Origin: Callorhinus ursinus
Lineage: Eukaryota > Chordata > Mammalia > Carnivora > Otariidae
Assembly (NCBI RefSeq): GCF_003265705.1
Contig: NW_020312859.1
Location: forward strand, 1,668,901 to 1,732,900
Reading direction: 5' to 3'
Length of the DNA stretch: 64,000 bases
In this document: positions 37,501 to 60,899 of the stretch, piece after piece
Layout of the letters: every line of letters begins with the position of its first letter
Numbering within the stretch: position 1 is the first letter of the stretch
The notes under the pieces: generated by a model
The model's database searches: none
What the model was told of the DNA's origin: nothing
Seen by the model: only the letters and a program-made list of their open reading frames with translations
Position numbers and translations under genes: made by a program

Positions 37501-40500
37501 CATACCTGTCTGCTTAACCAGGCTGTAGGTTTTAGGAGAGCAGGAACCCTGCCTGTTCGTTTGCCATTTGTTCACTTCCTCCTTCATTCACGCCCGCAAC
37601 ATTCAGCACACACTCAGTGTCCACATATTAAGAGTCATATTCTAGGGCTGGGCATACTGCAGTGAACAAGGTCAGGCCTCAAATCTTGTAAAGCTTAAGC
37701 TTTTAGCAGAGGTGGGGGTGGGAGACAGAAAATAAAGTCATGAACTATTAATAATTCCAGATTGAAATAAATGGTAGAAATCAACAAGTAAGGTGATGGA
37801 GATTAACTGGAGGTGGGGGAAGGAGTGAGATGGGAGGCTACTTTATTTTTTTATTTTTATTTTAAAAGATTTTATTTATTTATTTGACAGAGAGAGACAC
37901 AGTGAGAGAGGGAACACAAGCAGGGGGAGTGGGAGAGGGAGAAGCAGGCTTCCCACCAAGCAGGGAGTCCGATGCGGGGCTTGATCCCAGGACCCTGAGA
38001 TCATGACCTGAGCCGAAGGCAGACGCTTAACGACTGAGCCACCCAGGCGCCCCTGGGCTACTTTATTTTTAAAAAGATTTCATTTATTTGTCAGAGAAAG
38101 AGAGAGAAAAAGAGAGAGGGAGCACATAAGCAGGGGGAAGAGCAGGCTCTGTGCCGAGCAGGGAGCCTGATGTAGGGCTCAATCCCAGGACCCCGGGATC
38201 ATGACCTGAGCCAAAGGCAGACACTTAACCAACTGAGCCACCCAGGTGTCCCTACTTTATTTTAAAAAGGATTTTATTTATTTATTTGAGAGAGAGAGTG
38301 AGAGACAGCAAGAGCATGTGGTGGGGAGGGAAGGGGCAAAGGGAGAGGGAGAAGCAGACTCCCCGCTGAGCAGGCTCCATCTCAGGACTCTGAGATCATG
38401 ACCTGAGCCAAAGGCAGATGCTTAACCGACGAGCCACCCAGGTTTCCCGAGGAGGACTACTTTAGATGGAGTGGCCAGGGAAGGCCTCTCTGATGAGGCA
38501 ATATTTGAGCTAAATCTGAAGAAAAGGAGGCAGCTATATTAAGAGTTAAGGATAGAGCATGCTGGGCAGTGAGAACAGCAAGTGCAAAGACGCTGAGCTT
38601 GGCGTACTGGAGAAGCAGAAAGGATTCCATACAGCTAGAAGACAGCCAATAAGGGGGGGGGCGTGGGATGAGATGAAGTTAAAGAAACAGGCAGGAGCCA
38701 GTCCCTGGGTTTTAAAGAGGAGAGCGACACAATCTGGTTCATCTTTAAAAAGATGGGTCTGGCTGCTGTGAGAATGGATCGAAAGAAGGCAAGAGTGAAG
38801 CAGCTCAGGGCTGAGATACACATCTGGGAATCAACAGCAGTTAAATTGTTTTCAAAGCCACAGGACTGGAGGCAATCAGCTAGAATAAGAGCGAACCACA
38901 GAAGAGAAGGCAAGCTGGTCCAGGAGGCTGAAGAGGAGTGGACGCAAAGTCAAATCACTGGAACCGAGAAAGGAGTGTTCCAAGAAACATGAAATGACCC
39001 TGTGATAAATGCCACCAAGAAGCTGGGTAAACTGAGGACAGTTAGGGTCCACAGGATTTGATAACATGGAGGTTGCTGAGGACCCTGATATAAGAGAGGT
39101 TTCAGGGAAGTGGTGGGGACTGAATAAAGTGAGCAAAAGAATGAACAGAAGGTTACAAAGTGGAGCCAGCGACAGCCCCCTGTCCCAAAGTCGCGCTGTA
39201 AAAGAGAACAGAGAAATAGCATGGCTGTCGAAGGGGACCATGGGTTCCAGGCTGGTCTGTTTCTGCTCATTGCATTTCCAGTGCCCCAGTGAATGAATGC
39301 ACATGTGTAAAAACATACATAGGTAAACGACGAAAATGCATCAAAATGTTAATAGAAGTTATTGCTGGCAGTGAGACTATGAGAAATTTTTTCTTCCTTA
39401 TAATTTATAGTCTAATTTTATTACAAACCCACAGTAGCTAACATTTACTGAGTCCTTGTTACTGATCTAAAAGCCTTAAGAGTATGAGCACATTTAATCC
39501 TCACAACAATCCTATGATGCAGCACCTCTGCACCCATTTCGCAGATGAGAAAACTGAGATTTAGTAAGGTGAGGTAACTCACCTCGAGTCACAAAGCTAG
39601 TCAGCGGTAAAGCCAGGATTCATATCTGGACACTGCAGATCAAGAGAAAGCCTGCATTCTTAACCACCATGCCAAATTTTTCTTAATGGATATGTATTAC
39701 ATGAATAAAATGAACAAACAAAAACAATTACCATGCAAACAAAATCAAGCAAACAAAAAATGCAAGGCAACGGGCTATAGATAAGATCAGCTATTTCTCC
39801 CCCAAAAAACACCAGAAAGGGGTAGCTAAGGAGATTACGAAGCACGACTGAGATGGTCAATGTGGTGTCAGAAGTGCAAACAAACCAAGTCTTAACCCAA
39901 ACAAACTAAAAACCCTTCTTGAATTGTCTCACATCCAATGTGAAGGATCTTTTCACGCAACAAGAAGTCCTGTGCGCAGTTCAGACGAGGGGACCCCAAA
40001 GAACTTCAAGTACGCTGGGCTACCGGAAAGCCAGGCTCTGCTGTGAGGCAGCTGTGTACTCTAATCATGAACAGAACTCCCTTGTATTTAATATCTAGAA
40101 TGTTCTGTGTTGTATGCACCCACATGGTACAGGCAGTGTGCATATATTTTCTCATTTAATTCTCATAGCAAACCACTGGTGGTGGATTCTTACTCCCAAT
40201 TTTAGGGAGAAGGAAACTGAGGAACAGAAAGGTCAAAAGACTTGTTCGAAGTTTCTTGACTCATGTGGTTTCCAGCTGAACTTTGGGCTTTCCACCTTCC
40301 TGTGCTCGATTCCTGTGCTCTGACCATACACCATCTGTTCCATACTCCAGCTTCCCAGTCACACTGATACCGGCAAAGGGACTCCACGAGGTGGATGTGG
40401 GGACTCAGGAGACTGGAAAGGTGTACCCATCCATGGAGTAGAGATCATGCCCCGTTCACTTCCATCTCATCTTTCCCGGGGACTCCTGAAGAGTTTCATG

Positions 40501-43500
40501 CATTGCCCTTCTAATCTCCAGAGCAGACTCCCAAAGCAATCTCCTTAGAGCAGCCAGAGTGATCTCTCAAAATGCAAATCTCAGTAGGCAACTCTTCTGC
40601 TTCAAACTCCACACCTGTAATTTGGCTTGATTTGGCCCCTGCGTACCTTTCCCACCTCACCACGTATCATTCTCTCCGCCCTCTGAAAACCAGCAACACT
40701 GGCTTCTTTCTGTCCCTTGGATGCACTCTGCTCCCTTTTGCCCCCGGGCTCTCTACCTTCTTGTATACTCTCTTCATTGCCTCCTATGCTCATAGCACTT
40801 AGAACAGTTCGTAATTCCAGATCTATTGAATGATTACTGGAGTAATGTTAGGGACCTGGGGGTAAGGACTGTGTCCATTTTGCACAGTGCAGCTGGGGCC
40901 TGGCACAGAAATGGCGCACAATATATATTAGCTGGAGAGGTAAATAAACTCAAGAAAGCATTCTGGGATGCAACTGAGACTGAAGGTTTACCAATTTAAT
41001 CTTGATTCAGTTCAAACTTATAAGAACATTAGCAAACTGCCATGTTTTATTATCAGCAGATGTTACAACTGATTATAACATACTCCAGTCGCAGAGTGAA
41101 GTGATGAATTGGCCTCTTAGGAGTTTGGTTGGCTTAAATTAAGACCATGGGAAGCAGATCAGCTTTCACTGCACTAATGGATGGAGTTCTGCCCTCTCCA
41201 AAGCTGAGGCTCAGGCCCTGGTCTTGCTCTTTTCTGAGGCTGTGCCTGAGCAGCTGGCCAGCCCACCTCCCAGAAGACATTACTCTCTCATCTCCTGAGA
41301 ATCACCCTCCTAGAACTAAGTTCAAACCAGCCTCTGTGGCTCTGAATGTGAAGAAATTTCCATCTCTGACAGCTAGTGGTTTTCCCAGTTAAGCACAGAA
41401 TCTGGGTGATGCTGACAATTCCTATTAATAAGAACAGCTGACACACACAAACAGGTTCACTTCTATTTTGGGAACACAGGCATTTTTAGACTTGATGTCA
41501 TTTCTGCTGAGCACACCCCTTGAGGCAGGAAGGCAGAGAGGGTGATAGGCCCCACGGTACCAAAAGGGGCTGTGACTTGAAGAGTGAAGTCACCACTTGC
41601 AGAGGTGAGAGAGTCCTCAGCTGTTCTAACTCTTGCTTGTTCTGAGCCACAGTTTCTTCATCTGGAAACTAGGGATTAAAATATGCCTTCTGGGTGTCAA
41701 TGAGCTAATGCATGTGAAAGCATCGATCCCAGTATAGGGTACAGAGAAGCCACTTCCCTTCTGTCAGCAACAGTTCTGGGCCCTCTCTGGAGGCTAGTGG
41801 CTTGTCAGGCATCACCCCAAGTACCACGAATGAAGTGATCACACTTCTTAGTAGAGCTCTGAGGACTAAGCCTGGGCCTACGGCTGTGCGTCTCTTGTCT
41901 GCTTGGGTCTCACCTGCTCCAGGCAGCTCCGACAGGCCTCCTGGATCAGCTGCTCCGCGTCCACCTCTTCCCCGACATTGTCTCTGACATTCAGTGCTGC
42001 CTTCTGGAAGAACTAGGGAGAAGTACAGCACAGGACAAGGTCAGAAGACCGGCTAATTTGCAACAACTTGAAGGAAACTGGATATAAAAGAGAAGCTTTT
42101 ATCTTCCTCTCATACAGAAGGGAAAAGTGATTATGAATGTGGCTTTCAGATCAGACAGATCTAGAGTCAGATCCCAGCTGTACTTCCCCACTCTATCCTG
42201 TCTTAAGGAGGAAAACAATCATGGAGGTGCCCAGAGGATGGCCATTACAGCATTAAGGTGTAAATAGTACAGAATCGAAGAATAACCTAAATGTCAATTA
42301 TAGCTTAAATAAATCATGGCATATCCATACCAGGAAATAATATGCAAATATTAAAAATTACAGTAAGGATGGTATAGGAGAGTATGTTTTTGACATGAAA
42401 AGGCATTTATGATATGTTGCTAAGTGAAGGAAGCAAGGTATCAAACAGTTTGGTATAGAATGAGCCTATTTATTTATTATTATTATTTTTTTAGATTTTA
42501 TTTATTTATTTGAGAAAGAGCGAGAGAGACAGAGAGCGTGTGAGAGAGGGAGGGTCAGAGGGAGAAGCAGGTCAGAGGGAGAAGCAGGGAGCCCGATGTG
42601 GGACTTAATCCCGGGCCTCTGGGATCATGTCCTGAGCCAAAGGCAGACGCTTAACCAACTGAGCCACCCAGGTGCCCGAGCCTATTTATTTAAAACAGCA
42701 AAAAGCAAACAGAGAAAGACAAAAGAACTACAGGGATATATATTAAATTAACAGTGGTGGGGCACCTGGATGGCTCAGTTGTTGGGTGTCTGCCTTCAGC
42801 TCGGGTCATGATCCCAGGGTCCTGGGATTGAGCCCTGCATCGGGCTCCCTGCTCAGTGGGAAGCCTGCTTCTCCCTCTCTCACTCCCCCCCTGCTTGTGT
42901 TCCCTCTCTCGCTGTGTCTCTCTCTAATAAATAAAATAAAATCTTTAAAAAAAACAAAAACAAAAACAAAAAACAGTGGTGACATTATGGATGACTTCTT
43001 TCTTTTTTTGCTTATTTATAGTCTCTCAATTTTTATAATATACCTATATTACTTCTGTAGAAGGAAAAAAGAATGCCAGTGCCCTCAGTGAACAGCCCAG
43101 GGCAGACCAGAAAAGATCCTGAGAGTAGAAGGTCCTCACTGAATTCTGACCTTGCTCAATCCGAAAGAAATGTGTGGGATGGGTGGCATGAGACCTGGCC
43201 AGGGCCCCAGGACACCAGCAGTCCCAATCAGCTGGGGAAAGGAAGGCAGAAGGTTCCTCCACTGTGGAAGAGGGACAGTTAGAGCCTGAAAACACTGAAG
43301 GACAGGTGATGGTCCCAAATGGAGGCACTAGGAACACATTTATAGTAAGAGTCCAAGTTGTGTCTCCAGAAGACAGCGTCACACAGAAAAATTCTGGTAC
43401 CTATATACTGTGGGAGACAACTATGGGGACGTACTTTGTTTCCTTTCTCTTCTTTCCTTTCCTTTTCTTTTCTTCTTCTTCTTTTTTTTTTTTTTTTAAT

Positions 43501-46500
43501 TTTAAGTAGGCTCCACGTTCCTCAACCTGGGGCTTAAACTCATGACCCTGAGATTAAGAGTTGCATGCTTGGGGAGCCTGGGTGGTTTAGCTGTTTGTGT
43601 CCGACACTTGATTTCAGCTCAGGTCATGATCTCAGGGTCGTGAGATGGAGTTCCACATCAGGCTCCCCACTCAATGGGGAGCCTGCTTCTCTCTCTCCCT
43701 CTGCCCCGGCCCCCACTCACATTTTCTCTCTCTCAAATAGATAAATAAATCTAAAAAAAAAACAAACACAAACAGTTGCATGCTCAGCAAGGAGTCTGCT
43801 TCTCCCTCCCCCTGTGCCCCTCCTCCCTCTCATGCTCTCTCTCTCTCTCAAATAAATCAATAAAATCTTAAAAAAAACCCCAAAAAACCAAAAACAAAAA
43901 CCCTAAGAACTGGAGATTAATACTGGCGTTCAATGTTGATTACTGGCTAAGTGAAAGCTAGCTAAAACAATCTGGATTCTTTACAGCCAGCCTGTGAGGT
44001 GGGCAGTGTGATGAATATACAGGGGTGACTGTAAGTGGACTCTGGACCTAGGAATGAAATCTGGTCCTGCATAAGGGATTCGCAAATGCTGCTGGGATAA
44101 ATACAAAATTGTACGAGCTTCTGGAGAGAAATTTTCTTGAGGAAAAAATGTTTTCCTTTCCATTTTTTTTTTTTTTAAAGACTTCATTCACTTATTTGAG
44201 AGGGAGTGAGTGGGCGCGCGTGCACGTACGAGCAGAGGGAAGGGGCAGAGGGAGAAGCAGACTCCCCGCTGAGCAGGGAACCTGACATAGGGCTCGATCC
44301 CTAAACCCCGAGATCATGACCTGAGCTGAAATCAGACATCTAATCGACTGAGCCACTCAAGAGCTCACCGAGGGATTTTATTTTTATTTTTTTAAATTTA
44401 TTTTATTTTTTTTTAAGATTTTTATTTATTGAGANNNNNNNNNNNNNNNNNNNNNNNNNNNNNNNNNNNNNNNNNNNNNNNNNNNNNNNNNNNNNNNNNN
44501 NNNNNNNNNNNNNNNNNNNNNNNNNNNNNNNNNNNNNNNNNNNNNNNNNNNNNNNNNNNNNNNNNNNNNNNNNNNNNNNNNNNNNNNNNNNNNNNNNNNN
44601 NNNNNNNNNNNNNNNNNNNNNNNNNNNNNNNNNNNNNNNNNNNNNNNNNNNNNNNNNNNNNNNNNNNNNNNNNNNNNNNNNNNNNNNNNNNNNNNNNNNN
44701 NNNNNNNNNNNNNNNNNNNNNNNNNNNNNNNNNNNNNNNNNNNNNNNNNNNNNNNNNNNNNNNNNNNNNNNNNNNNNNNNNNNNNNNNNNNNNNNNNNNN
44801 NNNNNNNNNNNNNNNNNNNNNNNNNNNNNNNNNNGGGACTCCAGGATCATGACCTGAGCCGAAGGCAGTTGCTTAACCAACTGAGCCACCCAGGCGCCCC
44901 TCACTGAGGGATTTTAAATAGGGGATGGACACTCTTAGGTTTACACCTTAGAGGTCACTGGCATCTGTAGGGAGAGTGGGATGAAAGAGGGGAAGAAGAG
45001 CGGCAGTCGGGGATTACAGGAGGAGCCTGGGTAAGAGAAAATGTGAAGGCCTGAGCCAAGGAGGAGGCGAGGAAGAAGGGCATGACAGATTGTGAAGTGG
45101 AATGTATGGGACTCTGACTGGATGGGAAGATGAAAGAAAGGCAGAGTCCTTGGCTTCTGGTTTCTAAGTGAATGGTAGTCGCATTCAAATTCACGTGTCC
45201 CAAACTGAGCTCCTGATTCCCCCTGCTCATTCCTGTCTTCCTCATAGCAAGTCAGTGGCTTGTTTTTATAGTTGCCCAGGGCAGATAACTGCTGAGTTTA
45301 CTTCTCTTGTTCTTTTCCCTTGCACATCTGAATCATCAGCAAAGCTCGTTGTTACCTTTAAAATACACATGGAATCTCACGCTTTCCCAATACCTTTACT
45401 GCTAACACTCAAGCCACTATCATCTCAAGCCTCCTAACTAGTCCTCCTGCAGATGATTCTCTTCACATCAGTCAGAGCGACCCTTTAAAAATGTTCAGAT
45501 TAAGTGCTCTGCTCAAAACTCTCCAAGAGCCTCTATTTTACTCAGAGTAAACCCCAACATCCTTAAAGGCTGGCCTCAAAAGGTTCTGCATGAATTGGGC
45601 CCCTATTTCCTCTCTGATTACCCCTCCTATTACCCTCCCCCTGCCCCAGTCTGCTCCAGCCACACTGGAGACACTGTTGCTTTCGATGTGCCAAGCACAC
45701 TCCTGCCTCAGGGCGTCTGCCCTTGTTCCCTCTGCCTGGACTGCTTTCCCCTGATGTGTCCGCATAGCTTGTTTTTCCCTCCCTTTATTCCGGTCTCTGC
45801 TCACATGTGGCTTTCCTGGACGCTATCTATGAAACACCACTACTGTTCCCCACTGGTCACTCTCTCCCCCTTCTCTCCGGCGTTCCCTAATGTAGTACGT
45901 ATCTGTTTAAAGAGGGCAGGGACACTGTTCACTTCATTCGCTATTACATCCTCAGTGCCTTGAACAGTGCTATTATGGTGGGAGCTCAGTAAATACTTCT
46001 TGAATGAATAAACACAAGAGGAAGAGGTTTAGGAAGAAAAAGTTCAGTTCTGAATATGCTGTTTGAAGCATCTATGGGACAATCAGGTAGAGCCATGTAG
46101 AAGTTTACTTAGAAGCCTAGAAAGGAATTTTAAATAATAATAATAATGTTGATACTGTTAAACAAGTAATAAAAACACTTATTTGAAGCATGGTGCTGAG
46201 CACATTATGCTTAAATTATTTTGTCCTCATAATAGCTTGGCAGAAGAGGTATTTAAATGACCCCCAAAGAGAGTGGGTAAAAGTTCTCAGGAGTTCAAAA
46301 CTGGAAGACTTTACACCTCTGTGCGTACTAGAGAGAGCCAGGGGGATTGTGATGTAGGAAAGGCCCACCCATGGGTCTCCGTCGCTCTCACCTTCATGTA
46401 CTTGTTGAAGACAGTTTGGATCTCCTCATTGATGCTAGGCTGCAGGACAGCTCGGAGTAGGTCCATGGAGATGGCGGGATCTGTGAAACTGCATTCAGGA

Positions 46501-47908
46501 GGGAGACACAGTCAGGCGTCATGACCCAAACATATCTTTCCTAGTCTGCCCAGCCAATTATTGACACAGGCTCCTTTAATGACAGTATTAGATAGCTTCA
46601 CCTGAAAACAAGCTACATGCCCAGGTTCTGTGCAAACTACACAGATGTATGTCTTTATTCCATTTTCATAATAACCCTATGAAATGAGTATTCCTTTTTA
46701 AAGTGTTTAACGAAATACAAAGTCTATACACTTTAACAAATAGTTTTAGTGAACATCCACTTAATCACGACCCAGGTCAAGAAATATAATCAGCATCCCG
46801 TAGGTCCATCTTGTGCTCTCTCCCTTCACTGAGAAATATACTACTATTAGCCCCACTTTTTTCTGAACTTCCATGCTATTCTGCCTCTTTAGAGCCCTCA
46901 ACCACAAAACCCAGTGAACGTTAGGGATCTCAGGCACTGCTGAGTCCATGATACCTCCTCATTTTGTACGTGAGTCCAGAGGGGGCAATGATTCAACCCA
47001 AGGTCACACACAGAATTACAGAAGCTGACTCTCCTCTTTCCTAGTCCAGTGTTCTTTCTAATGGCTGATGATCTCTTTTCAGCTCTATGCAGTGGGGACC
47101 CCAAAGGTGCCACCCAAGCCAATGCCTGGGAGGCAAATACCCAGGACCAGCCTTACCTTGTTGTCATCTGTGAGCGGCGGCCCCTTCGCTGCACCTGCCG
47201 GTGCTTTATCATTATGTTCCAGGGGTTCTGTGGGGACCAAGGGGACATATGTCACTGAGGCCCCTGACACTGGGGTAGAGGTGGAGGGTATGAAGTTAAA
47301 CGGAGACACCCCTGTTTCTCGGGTACTTTTAGCACCTCTCCCACCCTGGGATAGGCGGGAGGGCAGCGGTTGCAAGGCCCTGCCGGGGTGGAGGAACTGA
47401 GGTAAAGTTTCCTGCCTCGAAAGTCCCAACCCCCACCTTTTCTGGGACGGCAGGAGGAAGGGAACCAGTGTTTACGGAGGGACTACTCTGGGGCAGGTGG
47501 TGTGCTGGGCGCTTTCTTCGCATTTACACCCCATCCCCATAACAACTTTATGAGGCGGCACTAATCATCTCCATCTTACAGAAGAGGAAACTGGAGCTCA
47601 GGGGTTGACAGGACTGGCTCACGTCACCTAGCTAGGAGGGCGGCACCAGAATTTGAATCCAGGTCGTCGGACTGCGAAAACGCCAACCCCCTGGGCAGCA
47701 CCAGCCGCCGCGTTCTCTCGCCCGCGGGCCAGGGTCCCGGGAGCCCGAGGCCCAGCCGGCCCGAGCCCAGGCCCAGCCCCGGCCTCCCCGGGGGCGTCCT
47801 CACCGTGAGAACCAGCTGCCCCGCTGCGCCCGCGTCGCCCAGCTCGGGGCCGCCCCGCTCTGCCCCGCCGGGTCCCCGCGGCTGCTCGGCGTCGCCAGTG
47901 GCGCCCAT
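25539..47908 (-). CDS. DNTTIP1: Deoxynucleotidyltransferase terminal-interacting protein 1
   Basis: Nuclear scaffold of the MiDAC histone deacetylase complex (with HDAC1/2 and MIDEAS), first named for binding terminal transferase. Thirteen coding exons: 47908-47804, 47227-47157, 46488-46392, 42012-41914, 35763-35695, 35454-35398, 35139-35081, 33983-33938, 31904-31846, 31744-31684, 27440-27369, 25846-25791, 25677-25539. They sum to 990 bp, exactly 329 aa, the human length. The start is the ATG of MGATGDAEQP. Visible parts: an Ala/Gly-rich N-terminus; an N-terminal helical dimerisation region (about residues 55-145); a basic PKKRKGRPPGH stretch combining a nuclear localisation signal with an AT-hook-like GRP core; and a C-terminal region with MGGTRGRIYIKHPHLFKYAADPQ split over exons, matching the SKI/SNO/DAC-like DNA-binding domain. 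All splice sites are GT-AG. Introns carry many SINE, MIR, L1 and L2 fragments. Confidence 0.98.
25850..27365. other. DNTTIP1 intron 11
   Basis: I see no second gene, no recognisable young repeat and no convincing regulatory motif. Confidence 0.5.
27884..28078 (+). mobile_element. CanSINE
   Basis: Forward full-length copy with poly(A) tail, inserted upstream of a MIR remnant (about 28085-28260). Confidence 0.92.
28405..28930 (+). repeat. L1M remnant interrupted by a CanSINE
   Basis: TTCATAATAGCAAAACTG and ATGGAATAGCC mark the 3' end of an old L1. A forward CanSINE (about 28592-28769) is inserted with duplicated target AAATAAAATGAGG. Confidence 0.7.
28935..29258 (-). mobile_element. Two adjacent CanSINEs
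   Basis: A younger-type reverse copy at 28935-29128 and an older-type reverse copy at 29137-29258. The TTTTTATTTTTTTAA spacers between them look like retained tails. Confidence 0.85.
29350..29480 (+). repeat. L2 LINE 3' end
   Basis: TTAGCTCTGTGAAGGCAAGG through CTCAATAAATATGTGTTCAA followed by GAATGAATGAAT is the typical L2 terminus. Confidence 0.7.
30190..30445 (+). repeat. Carnivore L1 3' UTR fragment
   Basis: GGGCATTAAGGAGGGCACTT, GAGCACTGGGTGTTACATGC and CTAATAATACACTATATGTT are the standard carnivore L1 3' end. It is inserted in a MIR whose halves lie at about 30060-30180 and 30465-30545. Confidence 0.8.
31188..31383 (-). mobile_element. CanSINE inserted in a MIR
   Basis: Reverse copy with target-site duplication TATGTTTTAATTT on both sides. 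The flanks (31060-31180 and 31390-31480) form one MIR. Confidence 0.9.
32577..32773 (-). mobile_element. CanSINE
   Basis: Reverse full-length copy with target-site duplication TACTAAAGCATTT on both sides. Confidence 0.93.
33490..33760 (+). repeat. MIR SINE
   Basis: CTAATGGTTAAGAGCATAGC through TATGTGACTCTGGGCAGG and ATAAAGATTAAACGAGATGA follow the MIR consensus along its length. Confidence 0.75.
34531..34718 (-). mobile_element. CanSINE
   Basis: Reverse copy with target-site duplication TCTGAGTCTG on both sides. Confidence 0.9.
35923..36362 (+). mobile_element. MER2 (TcMar-Tigger) DNA transposon with nested CanSINE
   Basis: The left end CAGTTGACCCTTGAACAACA and the right end TTGTTCAAAGGTCAACTA are inverted repeats, and a TA precedes the left end as expected for a mariner-class insertion. 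An older forward CanSINE (about 36191-36292) sits inside. Confidence 0.8.
37845..38446 (-). mobile_element. Tandem chain of three CanSINEs
   Basis: Reverse copies at about 37845-38054, 38062-38251 and 38262-38446. Each is separated by a copy of CTACTTTATTTT, so repeated insertion into the same T-rich target is likely. Confidence 0.88.
39430..39670 (-). repeat. MIR SINE
   Basis: ATCCTCACAACAATCCTATG, then AGATGAGAAAACTGAGA and TAAAGCCAGGATTCATA, the reverse MIR pattern. Confidence 0.75.
40500..40830 (+). repeat. L2 LINE fragment
   Basis: Thymidine- and cytosine-rich text with AGTAGGCAACTCTTCTGC and TGATTTGGCCCCTGCGTACC matches the L2 3' region. Confidence 0.65.
42230..43070 (+). repeat. Old L1 remnant split by two CanSINEs
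   Basis: The L1M-like text before 42478 continues between the SINEs and after 42973. A reverse SINE (42478-42677, target duplication GAGCCTATTTATTTA) and a forward SINE (42759-42973, target duplication AACAGTGGT) interrupt it. Confidence 0.75.
43495..43880. mobile_element. Older CanSINE fragments with a nested forward copy
   Basis: A reverse older fragment (43495-43568) is followed by a forward copy (43570-43770), and then a forward fragment (43772-43880). AGTTGCATGCT is duplicated around the nested copy. Confidence 0.75.
44166..44368 (-). mobile_element. CanSINE, diverged
   Basis: Reverse copy with poly(T) start and a CGATCGAGCC-type head complement at the end; more mutated than its neighbours. 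Confidence 0.8.
44400..44901 (-). mobile_element. CanSINE containing the assembly gap
   Basis: The tail of a reverse CanSINE is seen at about 44400-44434 and its head at 44835-44901 (GACCTGAGCCGAAGGCAG through CCACCCAGGCGCCCC). The middle is unsequenced. Confidence 0.8.
44435..44834. other. Assembly gap, 400 N
   Basis: Exactly 400 unknown bases in DNTTIP1 intron 3, starting right after GAGA in the SINE GA-rich part. The round size suggests a placeholder or estimated gap. Confidence 0.99.
45430..46015 (+). repeat. L2 LINE, long fragment
   Basis: CAGTCAGAGCGACCCTTTAA, GGAGCTCAGTAAATACTTCT and the GAATGAATAAA end follow the L2 3' consensus over almost 600 bases. Confidence 0.75.
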
Positions 47909-47929
47909 GGCTCCCCCGGCCCCACAACT

Positions 47930-48154
47930 TCAGCCCGACTCTGCCACCGGCCGGAAAGTAGCCCCGTGACGTCATTGGAGCGCGCCGCGCGCCGACCCGG
48001 AAGGGCGCCGCGGCGAACCGCGGGGTTTCCATGGGAACCGCAAGGCCGCTTCTCGCTGGGGTCTCGGACGCCTGCCGGCGCTCTGAGCGCTGTGGCCGGG
48101 GCTTTGTCTGGGGCGCGGCCGCCTCTCGGGTGCAGACTGTGGGTGTTTGGTCCG

Positions 48155-48155
<1 letters not shown>
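47930..48155. promoter_or_regulatory. Divergent CpG-island promoter of DNTTIP1 and WFDC3
   Basis: Directly upstream of the DNTTIP1 ATG (47908, minus strand) and the likely 5' end of WFDC3 (plus strand). Sites seen: ETS-like CCGGAAA at 47951-47957 and CCGGAAG at 47997-48003; a perfect CRE, TGACGTCA, at 47967-47974; an ATTGG (NF-Y) at 47974-47978; and a palindromic RFX X-box GTTTCCATGGGAAC at 48025-48038. There is no TATA. In human the two genes start back to back, as I remember. A possible WFDC3 exon 1 donor is TCC/GTGAGC at 48153/48154 (weakly supported). Confidence 0.7.
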
Positions 48156-60668
<12,513 letters not shown>

Positions 60669-60865
60669 CTGTCCTGATTTGTTCTGAGCTGCTTCGGTGA
60701 CTACCGGGGGCTTGTCCTGGCTGCCAGGAGAGGGTGATGTCCTGGGGCTGTGACCCTCCTGGGGGCTCTCGTTGCCCTCTCTGCCCTGCTTCTGTTCCTG
60801 CTGCTGCCCTGAGCACGGGAAACAGTCGTGGGTTTGAGCAATGGTGTGTGGCGCTGCTTTTCCCC

Positions 60866-60871
60866 AATAAA
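60866..60871 (+). terminator. WFDC3: WFDC3 poly(A) signal AATAAA
   Basis: AATAAA within CCCCAATAAAGACTG, about 200 bases after the stop codon. Confidence 0.85.
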
Positions 60872-60899
60872 GACTGTGCTGACTTTCTTGTCTGTGCTG

